64,000 nucleotides of DNA from positions 30,993 through 94,992 of the forward strand of contig NZ_BMOS01000010.1 of assembly GCF_014647195.1 (NCBI RefSeq). Reading direction: 5' to 3'. This DNA is from Oceanobacillus indicireducens. Lineage in GTDB: Bacteria > Bacillota > Bacilli > Bacillales > Amphibacillaceae. Shown piece by piece: positions 52,564-61,765 of the stretch. The translations under genes and the position numbers were made by a program. Each line of letters begins with the position of its first letter. Positions within the stretch are counted from its first letter, which is position 1. Below the pieces are notes generated by a model. The model saw nothing but the letters and a program-made list of their open reading frames with translations, ran no database searches and had not been told where the DNA came from.

Positions 52564-54096
52564 CTATTCTTCTGTTACCTTAAAGAATGTGCGAATTGCT
52601 GGAATCCCTGTTCCTGGATGGTCATCACGATACGTCAATTGTGGCTTCCGGTAAATATCTGGGATTTGCACTTTTCCTTGGTAAATAGAAGGATAGATAT
52701 CAAGTACATGATAACCTGGATCTCCAGATGCCACAAGAGGAAGTGTGATTGTACCTTGGCTATTAAATCCACAAATATAGCCTATATAAGCATTATCATA
52801 TGTTACGCCTAATGCGTTATCAAATTCCGTCCAGCCGGCACCTTTAATGGTAACAGTAATTTCAGTTCCTGGTGGTCCCTCGGAAGGTGTGATTGATTCT
52901 ACAGATGGCAGGATTCGCAGATACGTTTGACCATGAATTTCCTCCTCGACTTTTACGTCAATTAAATGAGGAATCCCACCGAGGTCATCCGGAATCTCGA
53001 ATGGATATGTAAATTCGCCATTTTCATCTGTCATCACGGTACCTAACTCTGATACTTCGGAACTGAAGCCTTCTGCTGTTACCCGGTTACCTACCATTGT
53101 ATGCCAGTCCAACGTAACTTCAACATTTTCCGGTAATCCACTACCAGTCATTTCAACCGGTTCGCCAACTACTCCCATCTCTTTATCTATGGAAATTTGA
53201 ACACCCTCTTTATTTTCAGCATCGGGCATTTCTATTCCACCAGGTGCTGGCTCTGGTGGCTCTTCAACGTAGACTAGTTCTGTTTCTGGCTCGTCATCTG
53301 TCACTTCAAAAGTAAAATTCTGTGTATGAATGTAATTAATCGCGGATGAATCCCGACTTATATAAGGAGCACCAGAAGCTCCACTCTCAATTGTGATCAT
53401 ATGGTCACCAATGCCCCCTGCTGCACGTACAACACCTCTTGCCTTGCCGTTTGTAGAGACACCGGTAAACATTCCTGTATAGGCATTATCATAATTGAGA
53501 TGCCAAACACTACCATACATTTGCCAGCTTAAGCCTTCTCCAATAATTTCAATTTCAGTTCCAATTGGGCCAGATTCAGGAGAAATACTAAATATAGTTT
53601 CAACGAAAAAGTTTGCTTTAGCAACTTTCTTGTCATTTTGATAAATAATAATATCATGGTCATCACCAAAACCTTCTGGAATTGTAATGACACCGCTCCA
53701 GTTTCCATCTTCATCCGCTGTACCGTCAGCTAGTTCCCTCTCCACTTCTTCATAGAGCGCCCCATTGAAAGAGTAATTATTATCTATGTCAAAGCTTCCT
53801 TCCATATCAACATACATGACTTTTAAGGGCTCTTTTGGCTCAAGTTCCTCCGCTGACAGATGAACCTCATCACCAATTCTACCTTCAGATTTATCCAGCG
53901 TTAACTTTCCGGTAAGTATTTCTTTTTCCTCAGGTTCGTCACTTTCTTCAGCTGATTCACTATCTGCCTTTTCACCATTTGTCGCTTCATCTGATTGATT
54001 ATCTGTATTTTCTTGTGAGTCGTCTGATGCGCAACCGGTCAATATTAGGAGAACGAATAATAGCAATACAAATAATAGATTTTTAGTTTTTGACAT
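52564..54096 (-). CDS. large lipoprotein with IPT/TIG-like repeats
   Basis: A 510-residue secreted protein. Signal peptide MSKTKNLLFVLLLFVLLILTGC with lipobox LTGC (Cys22), then an acidic linker (~23-60). At least three immunoglobulin-like segments begin SPESGPIGTEIEIIGEGL, VGEPVEMTGSGLPENVEV and TPSEGPPGTEITVTIKGAGW, the IPT/TIG pattern. It is probably anchored outside the membrane with a binding or structural role. It starts three bases after the stop of the smaller lipoprotein, so they form one operon. Confidence 0.78.
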   Translation of the reverse strand: MSKTKNLLFVLLLFVLLILTGCASDDSQENTDNQSDEATNGEKADSESAEESDEPEEKEILTGKLTLDKSEGRIGDEVHLSAEELEPKEPLKVMYVDMEGSFDIDNNYSFNGALYEEVERELADGTADEDGNWSGVITIPEGFGDDHDIIIYQNDKKVAKANFFVETIFSISPESGPIGTEIEIIGEGLSWQMYGSVWHLNYDNAYTGMFTGVSTNGKARGVVRAAGGIGDHMITIESGASGAPYISRDSSAINYIHTQNFTFEVTDDEPETELVYVEEPPEPAPGGIEMPDAENKEGVQISIDKEMGVVGEPVEMTGSGLPENVEVTLDWHTMVGNRVTAEGFSSEVSELGTVMTDENGEFTYPFEIPDDLGGIPHLIDVKVEEEIHGQTYLRILPSVESITPSEGPPGTEITVTIKGAGWTEFDNALGVTYDNAYIGYICGFNSQGTITLPLVASGDPGYHVLDIYPSIYQGKVQIPDIYRKPQLTYRDDHPGTGIPAIRTFFKVTEE

Positions 54097-54099
54097 ATA

Positions 54100-54624
54100 C
54101 TATTCTTCCGTTGTTCCTTCAATGATCGTCATTTTGGAAGGCTCCACATCAAAAGGTTCATACGCATATTCTTCTCCATCAACCGTTGCAATTATTTCAT
54201 ATTCAAGTGTACCAGTATTATAGTCTTCAGGAATTGTCCATCCAACTGTATAAAGCTGTGTGTCTTCCCCGTGATTTCCTAGTTCCATTTCAAATTCTTG
54301 TCCATCTTCTAGTACTACCTTAACATCCGCATCCTCAATTAACTCATCAGTAGTGGCGTCATTTACCGCTGCTCTAAATACCATGCGCCATCCTTGTTCA
54401 AAACGACTATTCACTACACAGACAGCATCTTCTACTAAATGTGAATTAATTGTATCTGCTTGGATTGCAACAACCCTATCCTCAGTTGAAGCTTCTTGTG
54501 TTACATCTGTCTCCTTGGTATCCGATTCACCGTTTTCCGAATCAGAATTATTACATGCCCCCAACAATACGCTTGTAATAAGTAGAACAAGCATAAATAA
54601 TAAAAACTTTTTGTTTAACTTCAT
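54100..54624 (-). CDS. small lipoprotein, partner of the IPT lipoprotein
   Basis: A 174-residue protein: MKLNKKFLLFMLVLLITSVLLGAC is a lipoprotein signal with lipobox LGAC (Cys24), followed by an acidic stretch and a beta-rich domain (VCVVNSRFEQGWRMVFRAAVNDATTDELIEDADVKVVL, VGWTIPEDYNTGTLEYEI). The composition and immunoglobulin-like look suggest it works with the larger lipoprotein. A cre box lies 76 bases upstream. Substrate or partner unknown. Confidence 0.75.
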   Translation of the reverse strand: MKLNKKFLLFMLVLLITSVLLGACNNSDSENGESDTKETDVTQEASTEDRVVAIQADTINSHLVEDAVCVVNSRFEQGWRMVFRAAVNDATTDELIEDADVKVVLEDGQEFEMELGNHGEDTQLYTVGWTIPEDYNTGTLEYEIIATVDGEEYAYEPFDVEPSKMTIIEGTTEE

Positions 54625-54699
54625 TTGAAGTCCCCCTTTGATGTTTATTTCATGAAAAGACTTTCTACTTAATACCTATCGCCTAATAACAAGTATAAA

Positions 54700-54713
54700 T
54701 AAAAGCGTTTTCT
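54700..54713 (+). promoter_or_regulatory. cre box upstream of the lipoprotein operon
   Basis: TAAAAGCGTTTTCT matches 13 of 14 positions of the CcpA consensus TGWAARCGYTWNCW. Suggests catabolite repression of the two lipoprotein genes. Confidence 0.65.
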
Positions 54714-54787
54714 AAACTTATTTCACTACTATCCTATATATCTTTCAAGAATATTATAGTGAAAAATTCAATTCTACCTGCAACAAA

Positions 54788-54843
54788 AGACCCCCACGCT
54801 AAACAGTCAGTCTAAATACAATTAACCATTTAGTATAGGGGTT
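54788..54843 (-). terminator. terminator downstream of the chemoreceptor gene
   Basis: CCCC and CTAAA blocks on one side pair with TTTAG and GGGG on the other, with a long loop between. Moderate strength. Confidence 0.5.
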
Positions 54844-54890
54844 TATTAATTTTGTGTTATAGAGAAAATCACTTAGGAATTAAGATAAGC

Positions 54891-56609
54891 TTACAACTTG
54901 AATTCATTCACAAGCATATTCAATTCTTCTGCCAACTTCGCCAGTTCATCAGAGCTTGCGGCAACTTCAACCATCGCAGAGCTCGTTTGTTGAATCGATG
55001 CTGAGTTTTCCTCTACCCCTGCTGCAGATTCTTCTGATATGGCTGCAATTTCTTGAATTGCTCGGTTCATCTGCTCATTACTTTCCGTTATCTCGCGCAG
55101 ATTGAGAGAGACTTCTTTAATACTACCTGCGACACCGGTTACGGATGTTGTAATCCTTCTAAAAGTCTCTCCTGTTTTTGTAATCTGCTCGGTACCTCGG
55201 ATGACATCTGCATATCCAGCCTTAAGTGACGCAACAACCATGCTGGACTCACTTTGGATCCGCTCGGCAATATCTGTTATATTCGTTACGGATTGGGAAG
55301 ATTGTTCGGCAAGCTTTCTTACCTCATCTGCCACAACCGCAAATCCTTGACCATGCTCGCCTGCCCTCGCCGCCTCAATCGCCGCGTTTAATGCAAGTAA
55401 GTTTGTCTGTTCCGCGATATTATGAATGACTACTACTAATTCTGATATTTGCTGAGCATGGGTATCCAACCCTTCCACTTTCGATACAGCTTCATGAACT
55501 ACTCGGTCTATTTCCGACATTTGCTCCATCGAAGCCTCCATCAACCCGGAACCTTCATTCGTCAAATGGAGTACTTCAGATGCCGTTTGTTGAATCTCTT
55601 CACCTTCTTCAGCTGTCTTTTGCAATTTCGTCGTGAATATCCCCATATTATTCGAAAGGTCCGATGCATTATTCGCTTGAGATTCAGAACCAGCTGCGAT
55701 TTCTTCCATCGTAGCTGCCACCTGCTCCGAGCTTTCCGTTACTTCATTGGACGATTGGGTTAGCTCTTCACTCTGACTTGTGACCGTTTCGGACACGGTG
55801 TTAATCCGTTGCAACAGATCGCGCATATTTTTATTCATCATATTCGTCGATACAGTCAATTGTCCTGTTTCATCCTCCGCTTTTACTTCAAGCGGTTCTT
55901 GACTTAAATCACCAGCCGCTATTTTGTCCATTCGTTCCATGACTATTTTAATTGGACTTGAAATCATGCGGGCGAAAAGAATAGCAATTCCAATACTTAA
56001 GATTATTGCCAGAACCGAGATAACAAGTGATATTACTAATGTCCATACTCCCTCTGTAATCGCATTATCTGCTCCGTTAAGAATCATTGCCTCTCGACCC
56101 TCTGCCAATTGCTGGTAACTGTCCAGCAACCCTTCACCTATCGGGACAACATTCTCTTCGAATAACTGCAGCGCCTCCTCTACGTTTCCTTCGTCGTACA
56201 TAGCAAATACATCATTTATGACTATTTCACGCCATTCGACTGTATCGTTAATAAGTTGCTCCATTTCTTCAGAATAATTTTTTTCAAGAATATCATCCTC
56301 AAATTCACGAGCTTCGTCTGTAAGAAGATCAAACTTTTCCTTAAATTCATTATCTCCCGTTAGTAAATAGCCACGGACACTGCCCACACGATTGGCAAAA
56401 TTCGTAGTCAACCCCTCATCCGCTATCAGCATTGGCAGATCTTCATCTGCAATGTTCCTTAATACATTATTGCTTTGCGTAGTGGAGATAAAGCCCATGA
56501 TTGAAATTCCAATAACAAAGGCGATTATAATAAAAAATCCTGCTAAAGTTCTTGCACGTATACTTTTAAATTTCACTTTTAATATTCGCTTCCCTTCCAT
56601 GTTAAGCAT
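54891..56609 (-). CDS. methyl-accepting chemotaxis protein
   Basis: A 572-residue chemoreceptor. A first membrane helix ([20 protein letters not shown]), a ~150-residue extracytoplasmic helical-bundle ligand domain, a second helix near 190-212 ([19 protein letters not shown]), a HAMP domain and a signalling domain with [21 protein letters not shown] and [16 protein letters not shown]. It would signal through CheA/CheW or CheV. The start is uncertain: the ATG at 56609 or the GTG at 56576 ([10 protein letters not shown]), which looks more like typical starts. Ligand unknown; ethanolamine is only a guess from position. Confidence 0.9.
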   Translation of the reverse strand: MLNMEGKRILKVKFKSIRARTLAGFFIIIAFVIGISIMGFISTTQSNNVLRNIADEDLPMLIADEGLTTNFANRVGSVRGYLLTGDNEFKEKFDLLTDEAREFEDDILEKNYSEEMEQLINDTVEWREIVINDVFAMYDEGNVEEALQLFEENVVPIGEGLLDSYQQLAEGREAMILNGADNAITEGVWTLVISLVISVLAIILSIGIAILFARMISSPIKIVMERMDKIAAGDLSQEPLEVKAEDETGQLTVSTNMMNKNMRDLLQRINTVSETVTSQSEELTQSSNEVTESSEQVAATMEEIAAGSESQANNASDLSNNMGIFTTKLQKTAEEGEEIQQTASEVLHLTNEGSGLMEASMEQMSEIDRVVHEAVSKVEGLDTHAQQISELVVVIHNIAEQTNLLALNAAIEAARAGEHGQGFAVVADEVRKLAEQSSQSVTNITDIAERIQSESSMVVASLKAGYADVIRGTEQITKTGETFRRITTSVTGVAGSIKEVSLNLREITESNEQMNRAIQEIAAISEESAAGVEENSASIQQTSSAMVEVAASSDELAKLAEELNMLVNEFKL

Positions 56610-56726
56610 TGAACATTTAATAAGATGGGTATCTCGTTCACATTGCTATAATTGACGACTGTTTCTAATGTTAATCTTCATTCTGGGTTCAGTTGCCATG
56701 TTGTAAGATGTTATCATCAGCGCCTG

Positions 56727-56837
56727 TCAGTTCGGTACTTTTTTCGCTGCTTTTAACTCTTGGAATACTTTCTCATCTTCAGGCAGGGGAGCCCAAGATT
56801 TGTAAAAAGCAGTTAATATATTGTCCACTTCAATCAT
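56727..56837 (-). CDS. 36-residue open frame, unknown
   Basis: ATG at 56837 preceded by GGGGAAGAA opens MIEVDNILTAFYKSWAPLPEDEK and ends at TGA. It lies just after the stop of the membrane protein gene and may be its broken-off C-terminus or an independent small gene. Not recognised. Confidence 0.4.
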   Translation of the reverse strand: MIEVDNILTAFYKSWAPLPEDEKVFQELKAAKKVPN

Positions 56838-56849
56838 TTCTTCCCCAAT

Positions 56850-57056
56850 TTATTTTGCCGATATGACGCCATCCTTGACCTCTTGCACATGTTGCTCTGC
56901 AGCAACTTCTTCAAGCCCCTCTTCAATTTCGTTTACAAGGGCTTGCTTTCTTTCCACATCATCTTTCAACTCATTTACGGAACTGTTAGTGATAAATAAC
57001 TGAATAAATAGACCTACCAGCAGTCCGCCAATGAGCAAACCAAATGTTTTCTTTAT
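56850..57056 (-). CDS. short membrane-anchored coiled-coil protein, odd start
   Basis: About 68 codons: one hydrophobic helix (FGLLIGGLLVGLFIQLFI) then a helical, charged part (VNELKDDVERKQALVNEIEEGLEEV). The ribosome binding site GAGGTGG fits a start at an ATA codon around 57056 (IKKTF); the first standard starts lie inside the helix. Either a rare ATA start, a mutated ATG or a sequencing error. Role unknown. Confidence 0.45.
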   Translation of the reverse strand: MKKTFGLLIGGLLVGLFIQLFITNSSVNELKDDVERKQALVNEIEEGLEEVAAEQHVQEVKDGVISAK

Positions 57057-57176
57057 ATGTATTCCACCTCACTCCAATTCAAACAAAAAATCCATATCCT
57101 ACGAAAGAACTAGATTTTTATAGTATATTATGGAGTGTGTTATTTGTAAAGTTACTTATTTATTTTCTTGCATTTA

Positions 57177-57291
57177 TCACGTATTAACGGTCTTTAACCC
57201 TCCCTCCTCTAAACATGAGGAGAAGCCTATATATGAAGGATGGGGGCAAAAAGTCCGTAAATACCTGATTCTGTTCAACTAACATTCGGTG
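57177..57291 (+). repeat. dispersed two-hairpin repeat, copy E (right end missing)
   Basis: Starts TCACGTATTAACGG after a TTTAT flank and ends abruptly in ACATTCGGTG, where it joins the EamA remnant. The right hairpin and terminal TTTAT are lost. Confidence 0.8.
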
Positions 57292-57296
57292 CCGAT

Positions 57297-57749
57297 TTGT
57301 TAATGTTAGTAGTTACTATTTGTTGGGGTGCATCTTACTTATTTATGAAAATGGGACTTGATTCAATAGAAGAGTTTAATTTAATTGCCCTTCGTTTTGG
57401 ATTAGCATTTCTATGTGCTGCAGCTTTTTTCCTCATATGATAAGGAAAATAGACATGAACACTATGAATTATGCCATCATACTTGGCTTTAAATTATTTT
57501 TAGTGTTTACATTAATCACTTTTGGCTTAGATACTACTACCACATCAAAAATACACAACACCTGCTAGAACTGAATTGATTTTCTCTTTAGAACCCGTCT
57601 TTGCTGCACTATTTGGTTATATATTTATCAATGAGGTGATGGGTTCCACTGATTATATCGGGGCTTTATTAGCAATTGCAGGTGTCATTATTTCATCAAC
57701 GAATAAAAAGGGAGAAAATAAGCGATTACTCAGCAAGAATGTATCATAG
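57297..57749 (+). pseudogene. EamA/DMT transporter remnant
   Basis: Translation gives LMLVVTICWGASYLFMKMGLDSIEEFNLIALRFGLAFLCAA, a typical EamA N-terminus without start, then stop codons and frame changes near 57440 and 57540, and later a C-terminal part with VFAALFGYIFINEVMGSTDYIGALLAIAGVIIS. The middle is deleted or out of frame. It has no start codon or ribosome binding site, and its 5' end was replaced by repeat E. Confidence 0.82.
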
Positions 57750-57789
57750 ACAGAGACTTTAATATTAAACAAACCTGACTGTTATAGGA

Positions 57790-57950
57790 ATCACATATTA
57801 ACCTATCAAATATGTGATTTTCTATATTATTAAACTAACCTGCCCCTTTAGCTCCATTACTTCACACTTTAATACTAACATAATATTCCAAAAATATTAG
57901 TTAGTATTTACATAAGAAAAAGACGACCAATTGATGATCGTCTTATTTTA
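57790..57950. terminator. two hairpins after the EamA remnant
   Basis: AATCACATATT/AAATATGTGATTTT (about 57790-57824) and AAGACGA/TCGTCTTATTTT (about 57918-57950). Both are plus-oriented terminators or decoys with no active gene upstream. Confidence 0.55.
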
Positions 57951-58017
57951 TTATCGCACCCGTTACTTTAAGTGCAACAATTCACAATTAAGGAACACGG
58001 TAGCCAACTCTCTACAC

Positions 58018-58052
58018 AAAAAAGACTAGCCTCGTTTTTGAGGATAGTCTAC
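58018..58052 (-). terminator. terminator of the fic operon
   Basis: On the minus strand AGACTATCCTC, a short loop and GAGGCTAGTCTTTTTTG. It overlaps the last codons of the fic gene. Confidence 0.8.
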
Positions 58053-58663
58053 TCATTTGTTTCCATTATTTTTGTGAATAATTCCTCCAACAAACTGGTA
58101 TCCCCGTTAACTATTCCATCCATATATAAATGATATATGTCATCATCTAAATTTAAATTTACTTCTAGTATATATCCTTTTGCTAAAGCAAGTACTCTAA
58201 TGACTTCCCTTTGTGTTCTGCCGTTTCCTTCTCTAAACGGATGCATATAATTTAAATTATCCAATATTTCTGCTAAATATTTTATGATTGAGGACTTATC
58301 ATTTGCTTGTTGATGATAATCTGTTATCAGTTTATTCATATATTCTGTACCGGTATCAAAGGCTTGCATCGCCATAAACGGATTCCCATCTTTTGATATA
58401 TTAACTTGTCGAAATTCTCCAGCCCAATGATAAATTTCTTCAAAGAGGAATTGATGGATCTTCTGGATATCTCCCAACGAATAAACATGAATTGGATTTT
58501 CGAATAGATCAAGTAATTTGTTCGTAACAATACGATACTCCTTGGCCTGTAATTCTTGTGCAGATTTTATGTTAAATTTATTTCGCAGAACCCCGCTGTC
58601 TGGATATACATACAAATCATCCGGGTCTTCATATTTATATGATGCGTATCTTTTCCTAGTCAT
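58049..58663 (-). CDS. Fic-domain AMP-transferase toxin (VbhT-like)
   Basis: A 204-residue Fic protein. The active-site loop HPFREGNGR spans residues 141-149 with catalytic His141; the flap region (DGNPFMAMQAF) precedes it. Fic toxins of this type AMPylate targets such as DNA gyrase and are held off by a partner antitoxin. No inhibitory helix is visible within the protein, and the upstream small gene supplies one. The two genes overlap by eight bases. Confidence 0.92.
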   Translation of the reverse strand: MTRKRYASYKYEDPDDLYVYPDSGVLRNKFNIKSAQELQAKEYRIVTNKLLDLFENPIHVYSLGDIQKIHQFLFEEIYHWAGEFRQVNISKDGNPFMAMQAFDTGTEYMNKLITDYHQQANDKSSIIKYLAEILDNLNYMHPFREGNGRTQREVIRVLALAKGYILEVNLNLDDDIYHLYMDGIVNGDTSLLEELFTKIMETNE

Positions 58664-58844
58664 CGGATTTTTCCTTTTGTTTTAAAATAAGATAATCCTT
58701 CACTTGCTCAACATCTTGTTTCGTGGGCTGCCAGCCTTCAATCATATTCGAACTAATTGCGTATAATGCACCTCTAAATTCTTCCTGATTGTTAAACTTA
58801 ACACCCATAATGTTTAATTGAGGTTTATTAACATCCAACTTCAA
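58656..58844 (-). CDS. VbhA-like antitoxin of the Fic toxin
   Basis: Sixty-two residues. The segment AISSNMIEGWQPTKQDVEQVKDY carries the inhibitory motif [S/T]xxxE[G/N] as Ser32-x3-Glu36-Gly37, matching the VbhA antitoxin type in sequence and spacing. Glu36 would block ATP binding in the Fic pocket. It precedes the toxin gene with an eight-base overlap, the usual class I arrangement. Confidence 0.87.
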   Translation of the reverse strand: MKLDVNKPQLNIMGVKFNNQEEFRGALYAISSNMIEGWQPTKQDVEQVKDYLILKQKEKSDD

Positions 58845-58941
58845 TCCTTACACCTCCAATTGCTCATATACTTATTATACCATGGTTAAACCTGCGTAGA
58901 AACATATTCCTTCTACAAAGATTGCACCCAATTGTAAAACT

Positions 58942-59349
58942 TTATTTTGTTGCCCAAAAGACCAGAACGATAAAAAACAGTATTATAAATACAGCAACAA
59001 TCAGACTTCCAATAGTACCAAAGTGGATAATGGGACTTGCAATAACTTTATTTAGATAAATTAAATCGAAAGATAAAGCCGATAACAATAATACCATTCC
59101 AGCAAGTACAACCGTCTGTTTCCTTGCGGATTGATTTGTTATATATCTAAAACCTGCAAAGGCAAAAAGAATAAAGACAACAACCTTTTCTATGGGTTTC
59201 CCGTTACGTTCTGCCTCTAATAAGTGGATTTTTAAATCATTCGTAATTTCCTCAATTTCATCTATATTTTTCCTACTGGAAGATAAGTAAACACGCAGAT
59301 TTTCAATAAATATTTGACTCTCCTTGGAAAGCCCCAATTTATTTTTCAT
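58942..59349 (-). CDS. HAAS-like membrane protein, possibly shortened
   Basis: A 135-residue protein. Residues 1-52 form a helical HAAS/DUF1700-like head (SKESQIFIENLRVYLSSSRKN, DEIEEITNDLKIHLLEAERNGK) and the rest is three hydrophobic helices (VVVFILFAFAGFRYI, LAGMVLLLSALSFDLIYL, IGSLIVAVFIILFFIVLVFW). HAAS proteins often regulate with PadR partners; none is seen. The junction between head and membrane part is abrupt, so an internal deletion is possible. The start overlaps the end of the integrase remnant. Confidence 0.6.
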   Translation of the reverse strand: MKNKLGLSKESQIFIENLRVYLSSSRKNIDEIEEITNDLKIHLLEAERNGKPIEKVVVFILFAFAGFRYITNQSARKQTVVLAGMVLLLSALSFDLIYLNKVIASPIIHFGTIGSLIVAVFIILFFIVLVFWATK

Positions 59350-60043
59350 TCATCTCATCCCCTTTTGAATCTAATTTAGATTCTGAATTCAAAACATTAT
59401 TTATATTGTTTTGTAAGGTCAATAAATCTACACCAAGTTCTGTTTGTCGTGTTGCAAATGAATGACGCAACTGATGTGGACTAAATATTTCATATTCTGT
59501 AAAGCCCATTTTCTTTTGCCTTCTCGTCAAGCTTCGTCTAGCTGTATGCTTATTTAATCTTGTACCACTTTATGATAAAAATAAGGCACCTTCTATATTA
59601 GAATTGAATAGGGGTCTTACTCCTTCCAAGTACCATTTTATAAGTAAATCCACACCATCTAACATAGGTACCCATCTACGTTTGTATCCTGATCCTTTCC
59701 CAAAACGAACTTGTATTTTGCCTTTTTCTCCTAAATCAAATCTACAATTTTTCACATCCATCATGATTATTTCATGGGTTCTTAAACCTGTTAGCTCAAG
59801 CATTCTAAAAATTGTATAATCCCTGGCAATAGTTGAATATTTTCTTGCTGTTTTCATTTCTTGTTTCAACCTATCCCAAAATCTTTCCAGTATTCCGGGT
59901 CTCGGAGGTATTACCTTGCCATTATGATCATCTTTTCTGTGATAGTAACGGTTAAATTTATCAAATAAGTTGGGAACTTGAACTCTATATTTTTCCCATA
60001 TCTCATGCCCATGTCTGGTTTTTAGATATTCTAGGAAGCTTGG
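59339..60043 (-). pseudogene. tyrosine recombinase (integrase) remnant with in-frame stop
   Basis: The frame reads LEYLKTRHGHEIWEKY from the right end (no start), then the core-binding and catalytic parts (LELTGLRTHEIIMMDV with the first Arg, KGSGYKRRWVPML), one in-frame TAA at 59570, and on to PHQLRHSFATRQTELGVDLLTLQNNINN. The C-terminus with the nucleophile Tyr is replaced by unrelated residues. The N-terminus is cut by the HsdS fragment. It cannot be active. Confidence 0.85.
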
Positions 60044-60314
60044 AATGGAGCAGATTACGAAATGTAATGGAATTGATTTCTGGAGAGACTTAAAATCAGA
60101 CAGTTATTCGGACAGTTCAAAAGAAGGCACTCCTTATATTACAGGTGCTAGCAATTTTAAAGAAGGCACCGTGAACACGGTAAGAACAACGCAAAAACCA
60201 AGTGTTTTTTCAAGGAATGGAGATATTTTAATATCAGTAAAAGGAACAATAGGCGAATTGGCAATTAATCCGTATGATGTATCACACATCGCTAGACAAG
60301 TAATGGTCATCTAG
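60044..60314 (+). pseudogene. type I restriction specificity subunit (HsdS) fragment
   Basis: Ninety residues, MEQITKCNGIDFWRDLKSDS at the start, then GTPYITGASNFKEGTVNTVRTTQKPSVFSRNGDILISVKGTIGELAIN. This is the typical target-recognition domain pattern of HsdS. Only one partial domain is present; neither hsdM nor hsdR is nearby. It joins the integrase remnant head to head. Confidence 0.8.
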
Positions 60315-60344
60315 TTATCTTAGCCGAACCATGTTATACTTATA

Positions 60345-60456
60345 TAGCGATGAGCTGATTCGTGTAAGTCGAGGAACAGGTTAAACATGTGATGTGAACA
60401 CATAGTTCTCTCGCCACGAATAATCGTTAGCGCCTATATTTATAGGCGCTTTTTAT
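60345..60456 (+). ncRNA. compact structured RNA with terminator
   Basis: Promoter-like TATACT at 60336-60341 precedes a nested fold: outer stem ATTCGTG/CACGAAT (60358-60421), inner stem CGAGGAAC/GTTCTCTCG with one bulge, apical hairpin ATGTG/CACAT, then a terminator AGCGCCTAT/ATAGGCGCT with T run (60429-60456). No gene lies downstream on this strand. Not one of the RNA families I can identify. Confidence 0.6.
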
Positions 60457-60507
60457 TTTACGTTGATAAGATAACCTCACCTATTGGAAAAATCAATTTG
60501 ATGGAAT

Positions 60508-60541
60508 AAGGCTTCTCAAAAGTCTGACGAACCTTTGAGAA
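60508..60541 (-). terminator. terminator of the BASS transporter gene
   Basis: On the minus strand TTCTCAAAGG, loop, CTTTTGAGAAGCC. Lies directly after the stop codon. Confidence 0.75.
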
Positions 60542-60548
60542 TCCTCTG

Positions 60549-61547
60549 TTAATTTGTTAATTTCTTTTTTTCTACAGCAGCATCGTTTGATTGTTCTTCA
60601 ACTCGTGTGTTTTGTTTATTTGGAACTTCACTTTTCCCCCACTGAGAGGCAAGCACGGTACCGGTAATCAATTGCCAAGCAGACGCAAATGCACTTGGCA
60701 ATGCTGCCAATGGTGTAAAATATACGGATGCTAAAGCAACACCGAGGCCAGAGTTTTGCATTCCGACTTCAATCGAAATCGCACGTTGATCTTGCACAGG
60801 TAGTCTACATAATTTCCCTGCATAGAATCCTAATAAAAGCCCGAAACCATTATGGAGCAACACCGAGAGGAATACTAGAATTCCCGCACTCGCAATATTT
60901 TCTTTATTATTTGCAACGATGGATGAGACGATAATCGTAATCGCAACAATTGATATTAAGGGCAGGACGGATGCACCTTTTTCCGTTGTTTTCGGGAAGT
61001 ATTTATTAACTAATAGTCCTAGGATGATTGGAATAACAATTACTTGCACAATCGACATAAACATCGACATTGGATCAACGGGTAACCATTGCCCCGCGAA
61101 TATTAATAATAGAAGTGGGGTCATGATAGGAGCAAGCAAGGTGGAAACACTTGTCATCGTAATCGAAAGCGGCAAATTTCCTTTTGCCAAATACACCATT
61201 ACATTGGATGCCGTCCCGCCCGGTACGCTTCCTAACAAAACAAGGCCAGCAGCAATTTCTGCTGGTAATTGTAATAGGTAAGCAATAACAAACGCTACAG
61301 TTGGCATGATGGAAAACTGCGCAACGACGCCGATCAAAACAGGGATTGGTTTCGTAAAAACTAATTTAAAGTCGGATGCTTTTAATGTCAGCCCCATCCC
61401 GAACATGACGACTCCGAGTAAAATTGTTATGTATGATCCAAATGAAGAAAACCACTCTGGAACCAAGAAAGCAATGACTGAAAAAATGATGATAATAAGC
61501 GCGAAATATTTACCAGCTATGTTACTTATTTTGTTGACTACATCCAT
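60549..61547 (-). CDS. bile acid:sodium symporter (BASS)-family transporter
   Basis: A 332-residue membrane protein with about ten helices. MFGMGLTLKASDFKLVF, GSVPGGTASNVMVYLAKGN and EVGMQNSGLGVALASVYF are hallmark segments; the two crossing helices bind sodium. Bacterial members carry pantoate, pyruvate or other organic acids. The C-terminal ~30 residues are charged (GKSEVPNKQNTRVEEQ). The gene stands alone. Confidence 0.9.
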   Translation of the reverse strand: MDVVNKISNIAGKYFALIIIIFSVIAFLVPEWFSSFGSYITILLGVVMFGMGLTLKASDFKLVFTKPIPVLIGVVAQFSIMPTVAFVIAYLLQLPAEIAAGLVLLGSVPGGTASNVMVYLAKGNLPLSITMTSVSTLLAPIMTPLLLLIFAGQWLPVDPMSMFMSIVQVIVIPIILGLLVNKYFPKTTEKGASVLPLISIVAITIIVSSIVANNKENIASAGILVFLSVLLHNGFGLLLGFYAGKLCRLPVQDQRAISIEVGMQNSGLGVALASVYFTPLAALPSAFASAWQLITGTVLASQWGKSEVPNKQNTRVEEQSNDAAVEKKKLTN

Positions 61548-61765
61548 GACTGATTCCCCTCTTGTTTGTGCTTTGTTGGTGTGCCCCTATGTATAATTGA
61601 GATTGATAGTATCACTTTAGCCGGATAATGTAAAGTGAATGTTTAGATAAATTTAACATTGGTGATCCAGGAAGAAATAATGTAACTTAAGCAAAGGTTA
61701 GGTTTTACTTTTCTGCGGTAATATAAAAGGGCTCTTCCTCTTCAAGAAAAGCCCTTGATGCGACT

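Noticed and set aside
54891-56609. Chemoreceptor considered an ethanolamine sensor
   Set aside because: Only proximity supports this; the ligand domain shows no recognisable specificity.
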